Assembly (NCBI RefSeq): GCF_022759505.1
Contig: NZ_CP094289.1
Span: 682,001 to 746,000, forward strand
Direction of reading: 5' to 3'
DNA from: Georgenia sp. TF02-10
GTDB lineage: Bacteria; Actinomycetota; Actinomycetes; Actinomycetales; Actinomycetaceae
DNA: 64,000 nucleotides
Positions 9,471 to 18,390 of this stretch are shown here, one piece after another. Position numbers and translations under genes: made by a program. Numbering within the stretch: the stretch's first letter is position 1; each line of letters begins with the position of its first letter. The notes under the pieces were generated by a model. It was not told where the DNA came from. It did no database searches and saw only the letters and a list, made by a program, of their open reading frames with translations.

Positions 9471-10576
9471 TGGCCGGGAACTCCCGCCGCCGCGGCGCGG
9501 TGCGCAAGGCCGGGTCCAAGAAGGGCGCGGTGGTCGGCTCCGGCGGGCAGGGCCGCCGGGCCCTGGAGGGCAAGGGCCCCACCCCCAAGGCCACCGACCG
9601 GCCCTACCACCCGGCCGCCAAGCGCAAGGCGGCGGCCGAGCGCCGCGCGGCGGCCGCGCCCCGCGCCGGGGAGCGGCGCACCGGCGGCGAGCGGTCGGCC
9701 GCCCGGGAACGGCCCGTAGCCGGACGGCCGGGGCCGGAGGGCCCCCGGACGGCCGGCGAGGCCCGCGGGCCGCGCGCCGCGGGCCGGGCCGCGGCCGCCG
9801 TCGCCCGCACCCGGGCGGCGCTCGGCGTGGGCGCCGACCACGAGCTCATCGCGGGGCGCAACCCGGTCACCGAGGCGGTCCGCGCCGGCATCCCCCTGGA
9901 GCGGGTCTTCCTCGCCGGCGGCATGGCCGCCGACGACCGGCTCGCCGAGGTGGTCCGCACGGCCACCGCGCTGGGCGCCCCGCTGGTGGAGGTCTCCCGC
10001 AGCGACCTGGACCGGCTCACCGACGGCGCCGCGCATCAGGGCGTCGTCATCGAGGTCCCGCCGTACGCCTACCGCGACGTCGCCGACCTCCTCGCCCGGG
10101 CCGAGCGCGCCGGCCACCCGCCGCTCGTCGTCGCCCTGGACGGGGTGACCGACCCGCACAACCTCGGCGCGGTGCTGCGCAGCGCCGGGGCGTTCGGCGC
10201 CGACGGCGTCCTCGTCCCCGAGCGGCGCGCGGCCGGGGTCACCGCGGCCGCCTGGAAGGTCTCGGCCGGCGCCGCCGCGCGGGTCCCGGTGGCCCGCGCG
10301 ACCAACCTGGTCCGGGCGCTGGGCGAGCTGAAGGCGGCGGGCTGCTTCGTCGTCGGCCTGGACGGGGACGGGCCGACGGCGGTCGCCGACCTGGAGCTGG
10401 CCACCGAGCCCCTCGTGCTGGTCACCGGCGCCGAGGGCCGGGGGCTGAGCCGGCTCGTCCGGGAGACCTGCGACATGGTCGCCGCGATCCCCATCGCGTC
10501 GTCGGTGGAGTCCCTCAACGCCGCCGTCGCCACCGGGATCGCGCTGTACGAGGTGTCCCGCCGCCGGGCGGGCTGA
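9470..10576 (+). CDS. rlmB: 23S rRNA 2'-O-ribose methyltransferase, SpoU/TrmH (RlmB) family
   Basis: 368 residues. The first about 115 are a basic Arg/Lys/Ala-rich extension common in actinobacterial members. The TrmH substrate-binding domain follows (ELIAGRNPVTEAVRAG), then the knotted SPOUT methyltransferase domain with motifs NLGAVLRSAGAFGADGV, LVTGAEGRGLSRL and IPIASSVESLNAAVA that form the SAM-binding trefoil knot. It is predicted to methylate the G2251-equivalent ribose of 23S rRNA, though TrmH-family specificity cannot be read with certainty. Translationally coupled to cysS by a 1-nt overlap. Confidence 0.92.
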   Translation: MAGNSRRRGAVRKAGSKKGAVVGSGGQGRRALEGKGPTPKATDRPYHPAAKRKAAAERRAAAAPRAGERRTGGERSAARERPVAGRPGPEGPRTAGEARGPRAAGRAAAAVARTRAALGVGADHELIAGRNPVTEAVRAGIPLERVFLAGGMAADDRLAEVVRTATALGAPLVEVSRSDLDRLTDGAAHQGVVIEVPPYAYRDVADLLARAERAGHPPLVVALDGVTDPHNLGAVLRSAGAFGADGVLVPERRAAGVTAAAWKVSAGAAARVPVARATNLVRALGELKAAGCFVVGLDGDGPTAVADLELATEPLVLVTGAEGRGLSRLVRETCDMVAAIPIASSVESLNAAVATGIALYEVSRRRAG

Positions 10577-10592
10577 CCGGGGAAGGAGAACC

Positions 10593-12035
10593 ATGCCCGA
10601 GGTGCAGTGGGTGGTCGAGAGCGGCGGCCTGTACGGCGACGACCTCGACGCCGGCGTGCTGGAGGCGGCCGTGCGGGAGACCGGCGTCGTCGCCCTCGTC
10701 CGGCCCGGCGCCGCGGACCACCTCCCGCTCGTCCTCGCCGTCCAGGGCCGGGGCCGCGCGGTCGGCGTGGTGCGCGACGGCGAGGTCGTGCCCGGGCCCA
10801 CGCTGCGCCGCTTCGTGGAGGACCTGGCCGCCGCCACCGGCACCGAGGTCGCGATCGGCGGGCACTGGTCCGGCGGCCAGGTGCTGGTGACCGACGACGG
10901 CGACAACGGGGAGATCGCCGCCGTGCCGGGGCCGACCGGGCCGACCGGGGTGGTGCCGGCCCCGGCCGAGGTGGCGCCGGGGCCGACCAGGCCGACCGGG
11001 GTGGTGCCGGCCCCGGCCGAGGTGGCGCCGGGGCCGACCGGGCCGACCCCGGTGCCCGGAGAGGGCGGCCTCGCGGCGGACCCGGCGGCTGGCCCCGCGG
11101 CGGACCCGGCGGCGGAACCCGCCGAGGACGTCCGCCGGTGGCCCGCGCCGCCGGGCGCCGAGGCCGAGGAGCTCCGGCTCGCCGCGGTCACGCCGCTGCC
11201 GCTGCTGGACGCACCCTTCCGCGCCCAGGACCTCGGCATCGCCCTGGCTGCGCTCGACCTCGGCGAGCGCCGGGTGCTGCTCGCCGACCGCCGCGGCCTG
11301 GGGGTGGGCGGCTGGAGCCGGGCGGCGCTGCCGGCGGTCGTGCTCAGCGTCGTCGACGGCGAGCCCCGCGTCGAGGTGGACCTCCCCGGTGCCATCACCC
11401 GGTCCTGGGCCTGGGAGAGCGGGTGGCGCCCGGTGGGCGTTGCCGCCACCGCCGGGCCGGGTGACGCCGAGGCCGCTGCCGCGTTCGCCGAGGAGGTCCT
11501 CGGCCGGCTCGGCATGGCCGCCGCGATCACCGCAGCGGTGCCCGGCGCCGAGGCTGACGCCGTGGTCGCCGCGCTGGACGACGTCGACGGCCGGGCCGGG
11601 CTGGCTCGCCTGGTCGCGGCCCTGGGCCTGCCGCCCGCCGTCGCCGACGTCCTCGCCGGCACGACGCCGGTCCGCGAGGTCCCCGGGGCCCGGGTGTACG
11701 AGCCCGGCGGGATCGGCCGGGCGCTCGGCGAGGCGGCCGCGCTGGAGACCCGTGGGTACGGCGCGATCCCGCAGTACTGGGACCGCTACCGCTCGGTGGC
11801 GGTGGACCGGCCGCGCGCGCACCGCGTGGCCGTCTCCGCCGAGGCCGCCCTCGGGGCGGCGCTGGTCGCCCGGCGGCTGCTCGTGGCCCGGCGGGGCCGG
11901 GCCTCCGCCGGCGCGGCGCTGGTCGGGGTCGGCCTGCTGGTGGACTCCGTCGCCGAGCTCGTCGTCGCCAGCTGGGTGGCCCGCCGCACCACGGCAGAGG
12001 GCAGGTTCGTCCCGGGTCGGCAGCGGCAGGAGTGA
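10593..12035 (+). CDS. hypothetical protein with 17-residue tandem repeat and C-terminal hydrophobic segment
   Basis: 480 residues, not recognised. The N-terminal about 110 residues look globular; residues about 113-175 are Pro/Ala/Gly linker containing 2.3 copies of a 17-residue repeat (GPTGPTGVVPAPAEVAP), encoded by 51-bp DNA repeats at 10928-10978 and 10979-11029. A second globular part (about 185-400) lacks known catalytic motifs. Near the C-terminus a basic/hydrophobic stretch (VARRGRASAGAALVGVG and following) could be a membrane segment. A strong ribosome binding site (AAGGAG) precedes the ATG. It follows rlmB by 16 bp and may share its transcript; function unknown. Confidence 0.75.
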   Translation: MPEVQWVVESGGLYGDDLDAGVLEAAVRETGVVALVRPGAADHLPLVLAVQGRGRAVGVVRDGEVVPGPTLRRFVEDLAAATGTEVAIGGHWSGGQVLVTDDGDNGEIAAVPGPTGPTGVVPAPAEVAPGPTRPTGVVPAPAEVAPGPTGPTPVPGEGGLAADPAAGPAADPAAEPAEDVRRWPAPPGAEAEELRLAAVTPLPLLDAPFRAQDLGIALAALDLGERRVLLADRRGLGVGGWSRAALPAVVLSVVDGEPRVEVDLPGAITRSWAWESGWRPVGVAATAGPGDAEAAAAFAEEVLGRLGMAAAITAAVPGAEADAVVAALDDVDGRAGLARLVAALGLPPAVADVLAGTTPVREVPGARVYEPGGIGRALGEAAALETRGYGAIPQYWDRYRSVAVDRPRAHRVAVSAEAALGAALVARRLLVARRGRASAGAALVGVGLLVDSVAELVVASWVARRTTAEGRFVPGRQRQE

Positions 12036-12129
12036 GCCGACGGCGGCCGCGGGGTCCGGAGCCGGTTGTCGCCGCCCCGGGTGGGCATCAGCGCCGACGG
12101 ACGGCCCGACACGCGGGCCGGCCCCCGGC

Positions 12130-13371
12130 TCAGGCCGTCGCGGCGTCCCCGACGCCGCTGTGGCTGAGGACGGCCTGCTCGTCCGGCCGGTGCCGCAGCA
12201 CGGTGTCGACGTAGGAGCGCACCGCCTCGGCGGTCGGCACGTCGCGCTGCTGCTCCTGGGACATGAACCACCGGTGCTCGAGCACCTCGTGGAAGATCTC
12301 CGCCGGCTCGAGCTTGCGGCGCAGCTCGCGCGGCACCGCCCGCACGGTCGGCTCGAAGACCTCGGCCAGCCAGTCGTGCGCGACCAGGGTGAGGTCCTCG
12401 TTCTGCCGGTCGGTCACCGCCCGGTAGGAGTCCAGGTCGTTGAGCATCCGGCGGCCCTGGTTCTCCTGCACGTCCAGCCCGGTCAGCCGCATCACCTGGC
12501 GGTGGTAGTGGCCGGCGTCCACCACCTTCGGCTGGATCGAGACCCGGGTGCCGTCCACGTCCGTGGTCATCGCCAGCTCCCCGACGTCGAAGCCGAGGTC
12601 GTTGAGCCGGTTGATCCGCTCCATCACCCGCCACCGCTCGGCGGACTCGAAGGTCTCCTGGTGGGTGAGCTCGCCCCACAGCGACTCGTACCGCTCGACG
12701 ATCCGGTTGCCCATCGCGAGGGTGTCCACGTCCTCGTCCAGCAGCTCCCCGGCCTGGAGGTCCATGAGCTCGCCGATGATGTTCGTGCGGGCCAGGTCCA
12801 GGTCGTAGCCGCGCTGGCCGTCGGTGAGGCTGGGGTGCAGCTCGCCGGTCTCGGCGTCGACGAGGTAGGCGGCGAAGGCCCCGGCATCGCGGCGGAAGAG
12901 GGTGTTGGAGAGGGAGACGTCGCCCCAGTAGAACCCGAGCAGGTGCAGGCGGACCAGCAGCACGGACAGGGCGTCGACGAGCCGGTCGGCAGTCTCCCGG
13001 CGCATGTACTGGCTGAACAGGGCCCGGTAGGGCAGGGAGTAGGGGAGGTGGTCGGTGACGAGCACCGAGTTCAGCTCCTCGCGGGCGGGCGAGCGCCGGC
13101 CGGTGATGACCGCCAGCGGGGTCACCGCCGGGGCGCCGAGCCGGCCCAGGGACCGCAGGAGCTCGTACTCGTGATAGGCGATCCGCTCGCCGATCTCCTT
13201 CACCGCGATGACCCGCCCGGCGAGCCGGACGAACCGCACGACGTGCCGGGACAGGCCGCGGGGCAGGGCTGCCAGGACCTCCTGCGGCCAGTCCTCCAGC
13301 GGCACGTCCCAGGGCAGGTCCAGCAGCGCTGGCTCCACGGTGGCGGCAGTGATCTGGAGCTGGTCGGCCAT
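12130..13371 (-). CDS. DUF4032 domain protein with kinase-like N-terminus
   Basis: 413 residues matching the actinobacterial DUF4032 architecture: an N-terminal lipopolysaccharide-kinase-like fold (VAVKE-type strand at FVRLAGRVIAVKEIGERIA, a HEYELLRSLG helix, and FYWGDVSLSNTLFRRDAG resembling the catalytic loop) followed by the C-terminal DUF4032 region ending at HRWFMSQEQ. The GDxxxxN segment suggests that a phosphotransferase active site may be retained, but no substrate is known for the family. It is convergent with the upstream hypothetical gene and lies 3' of a minisatellite that separates it from the sugar ATPase gene. Confidence 0.8.
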   Translation of the reverse strand: MADQLQITAATVEPALLDLPWDVPLEDWPQEVLAALPRGLSRHVVRFVRLAGRVIAVKEIGERIAYHEYELLRSLGRLGAPAVTPLAVITGRRSPAREELNSVLVTDHLPYSLPYRALFSQYMRRETADRLVDALSVLLVRLHLLGFYWGDVSLSNTLFRRDAGAFAAYLVDAETGELHPSLTDGQRGYDLDLARTNIIGELMDLQAGELLDEDVDTLAMGNRIVERYESLWGELTHQETFESAERWRVMERINRLNDLGFDVGELAMTTDVDGTRVSIQPKVVDAGHYHRQVMRLTGLDVQENQGRRMLNDLDSYRAVTDRQNEDLTLVAHDWLAEVFEPTVRAVPRELRRKLEPAEIFHEVLEHRWFMSQEQQRDVPTAEAVRSYVDTVLRHRPDEQAVLSHSGVGDAATA

Positions 13372-13428
13372 GGGGCCATTCTTCCCGTTGGTGCTGGGTG
13401 CCGGGTGACCGGGGGCCGACGTCGGTCG

Positions 13429-13571
13429 CCAGCAGGCGGTCCGACGGCGGCTCTTGCCCCGCGGGCGGTCCGACGGCGGGTCCCCGGCGGGCGGTCCGAC
13501 GGCGGGTCCCCGGCAGGCGGTCCGACGGCGGGTCCCCGGCAGGCGGTCCGACGGCGGTTCACCGGCGGGCG
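13429..13571. repeat. 26-bp minisatellite between DUF4032 and ugpC-type genes
   Basis: Four near-identical 26-bp units (starts 13462, 13488, 13514, 13540) with core GGCGGTCCGACGGCGGGT, plus degenerate copies on both sides. The period is not a multiple of three and no gene spans the array. The GACGGCGG core is shared with the array upstream of carD. Confidence 0.8.
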
Positions 13572-13621
13572 AGCGGCCGCCGGTCGGCCCCTTGCGGTAG
13601 CCGGCCGGCGGCGCGCAGCGG

Positions 13622-14746
13622 CTACTGCGGCAGCCGCTCCCCGGTGCTGGCGGCGAAGACGTGCTGCTCCCCGGGGCGGATGCGGACGTGGATGGTGTCG
13701 CCCTTCATCGGCACGTCGCGCGGGTCGATGCGCACGATGATCTGGTCGGAGTCCTCACCCGAGCCCAGGCGCTCCTTGAGCTCCCGGGAGCCGGCGAGCT
13801 CGCCGTAGACGTACGCGTCCGAGCCGAGCTCCTCGACGAGGTTGACCTTGACCGGGATGCCGCCGTCGGTGCTGTTGGTCCGGTCCAGCGACTCCGGCCG
13901 GAAGCCCAGGACGATCCGGCCGTTGTCGGCCGCGGGCAGGGCGTCCAGGGTGGCCCGGGTGAGCGGGACCCGCGCCTCGCCGAGGACGGCCTGGCCGGCG
14001 TCGATGTTGAACTCGCCCAGGTTCATCGCGGGGGAGCCGATGAAGCCGGCCACGAAGACGTTGGCCGGGTGGTCGTACATGTCCCGCGGGGTACCGACCT
14101 GCTGGAGCAAGCCGTCCTTGAGGACCGCTATCCGGTCGCCCATCGTCAGCGCCTCGGTCTGGTCGTGGGTGACGTAGACCGTGGTGACGCCGAGGCGCCG
14201 CTGGAGGGAGGCGATCTGCGTGCGGGTCTGCACCCGGAGCTTGGCGTCGAGGTTGGACAGCGGCTCGTCCATGAGGAACACCCGGGGCTGGCGCACGATT
14301 GCGCGGCCCATGGCCACCCGCTGGCGCTGGCCGCCGGAGAGTGCCTTCGGCTTGCGCTGGAGGAACTCAGTCAGGTCCAGGATCTTCGCGGCCTCCTTGA
14401 CCCGCTGCTCGATCTCGGCCTTCGGGGTGCCGGCGATCTTCAGCGCGAAGCCCATGTTGTCGGCCACCGACATGTGCGGGTAGAGCGCGTAGTTCTGGAA
14501 CACCATCGCGATGTCCCGGTCCTTGGGCTGGACGTCGGTGACGTCGCGGTCACCGATGAAGATCCGGCCCGAGTTGACGTCCTCCAGGCCGGCGAGCATC
14601 CGGAGCGAGGTGGACTTTCCGCAGCCGGACGGGCCGACGAGGACGAGGAACTCGCCGTCGGCGATCTGGAGGTCGAGGGAGTCAACAGCGGGGCGCTCGG
14701 ACCCCGGGTAGACGCGGGTGGCGTTGTCGAAGGTGACAGAAGCCAT
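13622..14746 (-). CDS. carbohydrate ABC importer ATPase, UgpC/MsmX/MalK type
   Basis: 374 residues. Walker A GPSGCGKST (38-46), Q-loop MVFQNYALYPHM, signature LSGGQRQRVAMGRA, Walker B VFLMDEPLSNLDA and the switch histidine in YVTHDQTEALTMG are all intact, followed by the C-terminal TOBE/regulatory domain typical of MalK/UgpC. No permease or binding protein is adjacent, so it is probably a shared ATPase energising several sugar importers encoded elsewhere, as MsmX/MsiK do. The ATG at 14746 is preceded by GAAGGG 10 nt upstream. Confidence 0.93.
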   Translation of the reverse strand: MASVTFDNATRVYPGSERPAVDSLDLQIADGEFLVLVGPSGCGKSTSLRMLAGLEDVNSGRIFIGDRDVTDVQPKDRDIAMVFQNYALYPHMSVADNMGFALKIAGTPKAEIEQRVKEAAKILDLTEFLQRKPKALSGGQRQRVAMGRAIVRQPRVFLMDEPLSNLDAKLRVQTRTQIASLQRRLGVTTVYVTHDQTEALTMGDRIAVLKDGLLQQVGTPRDMYDHPANVFVAGFIGSPAMNLGEFNIDAGQAVLGEARVPLTRATLDALPAADNGRIVLGFRPESLDRTNSTDGGIPVKVNLVEELGSDAYVYGELAGSRELKERLGSGEDSDQIIVRIDPRDVPMKGDTIHVRIRPGEQHVFAASTGERLPQ

Positions 14747-15000
14747 GGTGATACATCCCTTCACCGGCAGGTACGTGCCGGACGATCCGTCGTGAAAGGT
14801 GCCAGGTCGTGTCCGCTCTGACACAGCGGTTCCGCTCCGCCCGGAGAAGAAGCGCCGAGCTCATGATGGCACAGGTATGGGGCGGGGCGTGACCGGTGCC
14901 ACCACCAGCAGCTGCCGGGGCGGCACTTGAACCCGCCCCGGCGCGGCCAGAATCGGCAACTACGTGGAAGACCATCCACTTGGCAGGGGGCGGTTCGATC

Positions 15001-17949
15001 TCAGAAGGGCGGGTCGCCGTAGCCGTCGTCGCCGTGGTTGCCGGCGGTGCCGGTGAGGCTCGGGCGTCCGCGTCCTCGCCAGGTGTTCAGGGGGGTGGTG
15101 GTGCCGTCGAGGTTGCGGCGGTAGGCGTGGCCGGTGGGGGTGAGCCACTCGAACACCCCGGGGGTGGGCTGGGTGGTCTTGAACGTCCCGGCGGACTTCA
15201 GGGCGTGGTCGGTGGTGCACTGGGCGCCGAGGCTGGCGGCGGCGGTCTTCCCGCCCTGCGAAAACGGGCGCGTGTGGTCGATCTGGCAGCGCTCGGCGGG
15301 GGTGGTGCAGCCGGGGCGGACGCAGGTGCGGTCGCGGGTGCGGACGTGCTCGGCGAGGTCGGCGGGGGGCCGGTAGCGGGTGCGGCCGACGTCCAGGACG
15401 GTGCCGGAGAGGGGGTCGGTGACCAGGCGGCGCCAGGTGCCGCCGGCGGCCAGGGCGCGGGCGACGTCCGGGCTGAGCGGGCCGTACCCGGCCAGCTCGG
15501 CCACCTCCCCCGGCTCGGGGTCCAAAACCAGATCCCGCCCAACCACAGTCGCATCGGCGGGCACACCACTACCGGTGCCGGTGCCGGTGCCGGTGCCGGT
15601 GCCGGTCACGGCCGTGACGACCCGGTCGCCGCCACCGCTGGCGGCGTTGCCGTCCCCGCCGGCGGTGGCGCCGTCTCCGCTCGTGCCGCTCGTAGCGGGG
15701 GTCTCGTCGGCTGGGGGGAGGGCGACGGACAGGGGGATGGTCACGCGGATCTGGGTGCGGTTGGTGCCGGGGTCGCCCAGCGGCATGCCGGAGCGCCAGG
15801 ACAGCAGCAGGTGCAGGTCGGGGATCTCCCCGGTGCCGGGGCACTCCACCCACCCGTCCGTCCCGGGGCCCTCGGGAGACTGCCGTCCGCGCGTGGGCGC
15901 ATGATCGGGCGGCGAGCCCGGCAGTGCTGCCGGATCCTCGGTGTCCGGAGGCGGGTCAGGGCGTGACAGGGCAGGGTCAGGCGGTGAGCCAGGCGGACCA
16001 GGATCAGGCGTTGTGCCCGGCGGACCAGGATCGGTCGGCGCGTCCGCGGTGGGCGTGCTGTCGTCCTTGGCCCTCGTGCTGTTCACGTCACGGCTGTCGG
16101 GCGGGCCCGTGTCGGCGCCGTCGTCGCCGCTGGTCGCGGCGGCCGCATCTTCGCCTGCGTCGTGGTCGCCGCCGGTGCCAGCATCGCCGCCTGCGGGGCT
16201 CTCGCCTGCGGAGTCGTCGCCGCCGGGGTGGTCGAGGTGCGGGGGTTGGGTGCCGGGTGGGGGTCCGGCCCAGCCGGTGATCAGGGCGCCGTGGGCGAGG
16301 ACGGCGAGGGCGTCGGCGCGGAGCTGGTCGCGGGTGCGGTCGTCGCCGTGGGCCTTCGCGGTGGTGGTCATGGCTTCCAGGGCGAGGTCGACCCGGACGG
16401 CGTCCTCGGCGGGCAGCACCGCGTACAGCGAGGCCATCCCGTCCGGCAACGGCGCCGGATGCGTCACTTTCCGGCCGGCGCGGGCCCGGTGGTGGCGCTC
16501 GGTGGCCGCGGCGGGGTCGACCTTGACCAGGGCCGCGGCCAGGTCCTTGACGAGCTGGGCGTGGGTGCGGGTGGGGGCGGCGGGCAGCACCTCGGCCTCG
16601 GCCAGCACCGCCACGGGCAGGGCGTGCTCGGCCAGGGTGGTGATGATGGTGGCGGCCTTGCGGTAGTCGATCGCCCCGGACCGCAGCGCCTGGGCGGTGT
16701 CGGTGAACGCCCCCCGCATGCCCCGCCCGGTGCGGATCAGCCGGTTCGCCTCCGTCACCGAGATGCCCAGGCGCATGGCGATCTCCTGGGCGGAGCCGTC
16801 CAGCACCGTCCCGCCCGGGCCCTTCACGGTGCGGGCGTCGTAGATGTCTCGGCACCGGGTGGCCACCACGTCGGCGAGCTCGGCGGACCTCGCGGCGGCC
16901 CAGCTCTCCACCCGGCGTATCGCGGCCAGGGCCTCCACCGCGGCGAACCCGTCCAGCTCGGCAAGGTTCACCCCGGACAGCAGGGCGGCGAGCTCGGGCC
17001 CTGCCGGGCACCGGGCCAGGGAGTCCGTGTCCACCCCGATGGTGGTGAGCAGGCAGCCGTCCCCGGCCGACCCGGCCGCCTCCCACCGGGAGTACGGCAC
17101 CTCGGTCACCGGCGCCGGGCCGGGGTCGTCGGGGATGACGACGTCGGTCTCGCCGCGGGCCACCGCCAGGAACAGCTCGACCCCCGCCGCCACCTGCTCC
17201 GCCGACAGGACGACCGTGCGGTCGGCGTCGGCCAGCGGCTCGCGGGGGGCCATCGCCGCCGCCACCTGGAAGAACTCCTGGAGGTCAGGAGTGATCTCCT
17301 GCCCGCGGGCGAGGGTCGCCGCCTCCGCGGCCCAGGCCAGCCGGGCGGCGGTCTCCTCCACCTCACCCGGGCCGACCGCGACGTCGCCGGTGATCTCCGA
17401 GGTGCTGGCCACCCCGGCCGCCACCGCGGCGTCGGCGAGCACGCTGTAGGCCACCAGCCACACCCGCACCCGCACCCGGGCGTCAGCGTCGTCCTCGGCC
17501 TGGTCCTCGTCGAGGCCGTCGAGGGCGTCCTCGTCCCACAGCTCCCCCGCGGCCGCCGCCCGCACCCTGGCCACCCGGTCCCGGGCGGCCATCACCGCCG
17601 CGAAGTGGCGCATGTGCCGGCACGGATCGTTCGACTCCGCGTCCTGCGCGCAGCAGAACCCCTGGGCCTGGGCCGCCTCGTCCGCCGGAGACCACACCAA
17701 CCACCCCTCCGGACCCGGCCCGTCCCACCCCCACCCACCAGCAGACGGCCCCGAGGCGCCGGGACGACCAGCAGCAGCGCCGGCCGCCGGCCGCTTCTCC
17801 CGCTCACCTTCGAACATGCGTCCATTGTGGGACGGGCCACCGACATCGGGCCCCGGCCCGTCCTCGCCCTTGGGGAGCCGGGCAGAAGGACGGCCGGAGG
17901 GGCCGGCAGCAGCACCGGCTGCCGGCTCGCCAAGCTCGTCATCGAACAT
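15001..17949 (-). CDS. DUF222 / HNH endonuclease-domain protein (13E12 repeat family), extra long
   Basis: 982 residues from the ATG at 17949. An N-terminal DUF222 region leads to a C-terminal HNH nuclease domain: RDRTCVRPGCTTPAERCQ, then IDHTRPFSQGGKT and the C-x8-H-type end, giving the paired Cys and His metal site. Between them lies an unusually long Pro/Asp/Gly/Thr low-complexity insert of about 150 residues and a (Gly-Thr)6 run coded by a GCCGGT hexamer repeat near 15572-15606; the family is normally 400-600 residues. The start is uncertain: both 17949 and 17817 have leaderless-type -10 boxes, because the 5' end is duplicated. Function unknown; members are often multicopy. Confidence 0.8.
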   Translation of the reverse strand: MFDDELGEPAAGAAAGPSGRPSARLPKGEDGPGPDVGGPSHNGRMFEGEREKRPAAGAAAGRPGASGPSAGGWGWDGPGPEGWLVWSPADEAAQAQGFCCAQDAESNDPCRHMRHFAAVMAARDRVARVRAAAAGELWDEDALDGLDEDQAEDDADARVRVRVWLVAYSVLADAAVAAGVASTSEITGDVAVGPGEVEETAARLAWAAEAATLARGQEITPDLQEFFQVAAAMAPREPLADADRTVVLSAEQVAAGVELFLAVARGETDVVIPDDPGPAPVTEVPYSRWEAAGSAGDGCLLTTIGVDTDSLARCPAGPELAALLSGVNLAELDGFAAVEALAAIRRVESWAAARSAELADVVATRCRDIYDARTVKGPGGTVLDGSAQEIAMRLGISVTEANRLIRTGRGMRGAFTDTAQALRSGAIDYRKAATIITTLAEHALPVAVLAEAEVLPAAPTRTHAQLVKDLAAALVKVDPAAATERHHRARAGRKVTHPAPLPDGMASLYAVLPAEDAVRVDLALEAMTTTAKAHGDDRTRDQLRADALAVLAHGALITGWAGPPPGTQPPHLDHPGGDDSAGESPAGGDAGTGGDHDAGEDAAAATSGDDGADTGPPDSRDVNSTRAKDDSTPTADAPTDPGPPGTTPDPGPPGSPPDPALSRPDPPPDTEDPAALPGSPPDHAPTRGRQSPEGPGTDGWVECPGTGEIPDLHLLLSWRSGMPLGDPGTNRTQIRVTIPLSVALPPADETPATSGTSGDGATAGGDGNAASGGGDRVVTAVTGTGTGTGTGTGSGVPADATVVGRDLVLDPEPGEVAELAGYGPLSPDVARALAAGGTWRRLVTDPLSGTVLDVGRTRYRPPADLAEHVRTRDRTCVRPGCTTPAERCQIDHTRPFSQGGKTAAASLGAQCTTDHALKSAGTFKTTQPTPGVFEWLTPTGHAYRRNLDGTTTPLNTWRGRGRPSLTGTAGNHGDDGYGDPPF

Positions 17950-17998
17950 GTGTCCAGAGTAGGTGAGCGGACTGACATCGGGCTCTTGGCCGTACCAA
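17811..17998. repeat. imperfect 132-bp-period duplication of the HNH gene promoter/start
   Basis: Two copies of about 60 bp, at 17811-17866 and 17943-17998, each read on the minus strand CCCGATGTC, a -10-like box (CACAAT or TACTCT), GGAC, and ATGTTCGA. Each places the -10 box 6 nt before an in-frame ATG, so two alternative leaderless starts 44 codons apart are predicted. The rest of the 441-bp spacer to otsB (17950-18390) holds only short repeats such as GATCTCCCCGC and a small duplication around the otsB stop codon; no gene is seen there. Confidence 0.6.
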
Positions 17999-18390
17999 CC
18001 CTGTGGAAAAGGCCGCCAGTGCCGGCACGGTTCGGTGGCGATCCAACGAGCCATCGATCAGACCACCGGCAAGGCGCGCGGGGTGGCCCCATGACTGGCA
18101 ACCCCGCTGGTCCCATGAACCTGGCAGAAGACCGCTCAGAGCGGTCCCATGCTCATGGCAGGCGACATCGCGGACCGACGAATCCTGGCATGCCAGCAGG
18201 TATGTGCTGCCGCTTCACCGACGAGGTCGCGACGGCTCCGGGCAGCCGGATCTCCTCGTCGGTGGACAGGTGATCTCCCCGCCGGCGGGCAGCTCATCTC
18301 CCCGCGTGGGGACAGCCCGTATCCATGTTCGCGGTCGGCTGATCCCCCGGGGGGGGCCTTCCGCGGTCTCCTCAGCCGCCCGCGGCCTCG

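Noticed and set aside
15572-15606. GCCGGT hexamer run as a phase-variation switch
   Set aside because: Changes of 6 bp keep the reading frame, so it would alter length (Gly-Thr pairs) but not switch the gene on or off.
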